Assembly (NCBI GenBank): GCA_032716605.1
Contig: CM064551.1
Coordinates: 48,299,427 to 48,363,426, forward strand
Length of the DNA stretch: 64,000 nt
Source of the DNA: Paralithodes platypus
Lineage: Eukaryota; Arthropoda; Malacostraca; Decapoda; Lithodidae
Direction of reading: 5' to 3'
Shown: piece after piece, positions 61,846-64,000 of the stretch
Layout: each line of letters starts with the position of its first letter
Numbering within the stretch: position 1 is the stretch's first letter
Translations under genes and position numbers: made by a program
The notes under the pieces: model-generated
Databases searched by the model: none
What the model saw: the letters and a program-made list of their open reading frames with translations, nothing else
Told to the model about the DNA's origin: nothing

Positions 61846-64000
61846 GAGGACACCACACACACATGCTGTGAAAGAGAAAAGGAGATGCTTCAAAGCATGG
61901 AAGAAGGGAGGCAGCAAGGAGGAATACCCGGCAGCTAAACGAACTGCCAAAAGAGTTATTTACAATGCTAAAAAAGGCATTAAGGACCTGGTCCTCAAAC
62001 AAGTGTGTAACACTGACAATCCCAATGGGATCTTCAACCTAGATAGGCGAGTTAAAAATTACAGTAGGGATATTATAGGTGAACAGTGTGTTAGAAACGA
62101 TAATGGGAAGATTGTGTATGCAGAAAATGAAATCAGAATAGCATGGAAGGCACACTATGAACGATTGCTAAATGTAGAGTTTGAATGGGATAAGGAACAG
62201 CTTAGTATCGAAAAACCAATATATGGACCCTCTCCTTTGATAGCACCAGCTGTAGTGAGCGACGCAATCAATAAAATGAAGGACGGTAAAGCTTCAGGGT
62301 GCTCTGACATTGTCGCTGAGATGATAAAAGCCTCAGGGGAGACTGGTGTCAATTTAGTCACTGAGTTGATAAACACCATTATTAAAGATGAGAAAATCCC
62401 AGAGGATTGGCTCAAAAGTGTAATAGTAAATATATACAAAGGAAAAGGGGATGCGCTAGATAGAGGAAATTATAGGGGCCTGAAAATGCTTGACCAAATC
62501 ATGAAGGCCTGTAAGAGAGTCTTTGAGGGTTTGATCAGGCAAAGCATCTCCATTGATGATATGCAGTTTGGTTTTATGCCAGGACGGGGTACAACCGATG
62601 CTATCTTCATAGTCAGGCAGATACAGGAAAGATACTTACTAAAAGGCAGGGATCTTTACTTTGTGTTTGTAGACCTGGAGAAGTCCTTTGATAGGGTGCC
62701 TAGAGATGTTGTGCAGTGGGCTATGAGGAAACTTGGTGTGGAAGAGTAGCTGGTGCGTGTGATAATGAAGATGTATGAGGATTCGCGAAGTGCTATGAGG
62801 GTGAAGGGTGTACTGAGTGATGAGTTCGCAGTCCGTGTTGGAGTCCATCAGCGTTCAGTGTTAAGCCCCCTCCTCTTTATTATGGTCTTGGAGGCATTGT
62901 CTAGAGTTTTTAGAGGCGGACTCCCGTTGGAACTGTTTTATGCAGACGATTTAGTCCTAATAGCTGACAGTATGCAAGATGCTGAGGCCAAATTCAGAGA
63001 ATTGAGAGAGGGCATGGCAAGGGTTTAAGAGTCAATATTAACAAAGCCAAGGTTATGCATTGTAGATTGGGACGAGGCAATGTGGAAAAGAGCGGTGCAT
63101 ACCCATGTGTAGTGTGTGGAAAGGGTGTGGGTGTTAACTCAATTCAATGTAGCATCTGTCGATGTTGGGTACACCATGGGCAGTGGCGGATCCAGGGGGG
63201 GGCACCCCCCCCCCCCCCCCCCCCCCCGTTAGTGACCAAAATTGCGCCCTTACATCTGATATACAGTATACTGCATTTTATCTGAAATACAATACATATA
63301 AAGTTATGGAGCCCCTCATGTATATATATCAGCCCCCCCCTTAAGCCTGAGCTGGATCCGCTCCTGACCATGGGAGTAAGCGCTGTAGTAGAATAAAGGG
63401 ACCCCTGCCGAAGGATAAGTCAGAAATAGAGAAATTTTAGTGCATAGTGTGCAAAGGCGAGCTTGTGTTAAGTGATGATCCTGTGGCTGTGAATTTTGGA
63501 AATGAGTCATTGGAGCTGGTGAACAAGTTTTGTAACCTAGGAGATACCATCTCTGCCGGTGGTGGGGCCGAGGCTGCCACTGTTGCTAGAATTAGGTGTG
63601 GCTGGGGGAAATTCAAAGAACTGCTGCCAATCCTGACCATGAAAAGAATGCCTCTCCCCCTGAAGGGAAAGGTGTATGCCTCATGTGTTAGAAGTGCAAT
63701 GACGTATGCCTCAGAAACATGGGCCGTTAAAGTAGAGGATGTCAACAGAATGGAACGTAATGAGATGAGAATGGTGAGATGGATGTGTGGGGCCAGGCTA
63801 CAGGATAGAATAACAAATGTTGAGCTGAGGAGACGTTTAGGTATAAAGAGTATTAGCGAGGTGATGCGTACAAGTTGACTGGGATGATATGGACATGTGG
63901 AGAGAATGGATGAACAATATTGGGTGAAAAAATGCAGGTCTGTGATTGTGGAGGGAGCTGCACCAAGGAGTGGACCGAGGAAGACCTGGGATCGGACTAA
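61846..64000 (+). pseudogene. RTE-B LINE copy 4 (runs off the window)
   Basis: First frame (to 62747) gives the pre-RT linker, then INKMKDGKASGCSDIVAEMI, VIVNIYKGKGDALDRGNYRG, FGFMPGRGTTDAIFIVRQIQ and motif A FVFVDLEKSFDRVP. A TAG (62746) replaces a Trp codon. The next frame has VHQRSVLSPLL and motif C LELFYADDLVLIAD. A small deletion near 63020 shifts the frame. The zinc cluster region is split by a hAT-like MITE (63181-63366). The C-terminal region continues to the window end with further changes (stop at 63876). Confidence 0.87.
63181..63366 (+). mobile_element. hAT-like MITE (186 bp, 8-bp duplication)
   Basis: Flanked by ACCATGGG at 63173-63180 and 63367-63374. Inverted termini CAGTGGCGGATCCAG and CTGGATCCGCTCCTG. 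The duplication length and the CAG start with GGCGGATCCAG are typical of hAT non-autonomous elements. It contains a run of about 22 C near 63206-63227. Removing it restores the RTE-B zinc-cluster sequence HHGSKRC. Confidence 0.92.

Overview
This is eukaryotic (metazoan) genomic DNA made almost entirely of transposable elements, with one recognisable host gene. Three plus-strand exons (41038-41162, 42832-42967, 57612-57728) join in phase and encode a contiguous stretch of a DHRS12-type short-chain dehydrogenase/reductase. Spliceosomal introns, DIRS, pogo-, hAT- and TTAA-type DNA elements, several LINE clades and tRNA-derived SINEs all point to an animal. An arthropod, perhaps a decapod crustacean, is my best guess, but the sequence does not prove it.

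Layout. 1-12756: a minus-strand Gypsy/Errantivirus-like LTR element with a fusion-glycoprotein-like env. Its left LTR is split by an RTE-type LINE (LINE A) and its leader carries a 0.5 kb SINE-like insert. 12757-16250: an RTE-B scrap, then a CR1-like LINE interrupted by nested TTAA elements. 16266-19310: a Jockey-type LINE (LINE C). 19825-20270: a TTAA MITE. 20521-28533: a DIRS-type tyrosine-recombinase retrotransposon with inverted terminal repeats and an internal complementary region. 28534-38060: a second LINE C, apparently split by LINE D, which is itself split by a Gypsy element (29275-34510) that has lost its reverse transcriptase core. 38398-39398: an inverted LINE A.

39400-64000 holds the DHRS12 exons and their introns. 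The introns contain SINEs, four further TTAA MITE families, a pogo/Tigger transposon and pogo-like MITEs, L2-like and RTE-B LINE fragments, LINE A and LINE C copies 3, an inverted LINE C copy 4, microsatellites, and at the right edge an RTE-B copy carrying a hAT-like MITE.

The best leads are: the complete DIRS terminal architecture combined with a reverse transcriptase whose catalytic aspartates look substituted; a non-autonomous retroelement that shares its 3' tail with LINE C, one copy of which landed exactly on the DHRS12 exon 3 splice donor; TTAA elements whose ends share a repeat spacing but not a repeat sequence; and a young Gypsy element lacking its reverse transcriptase. All alignments and counts were made by eye. 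No database search was possible.
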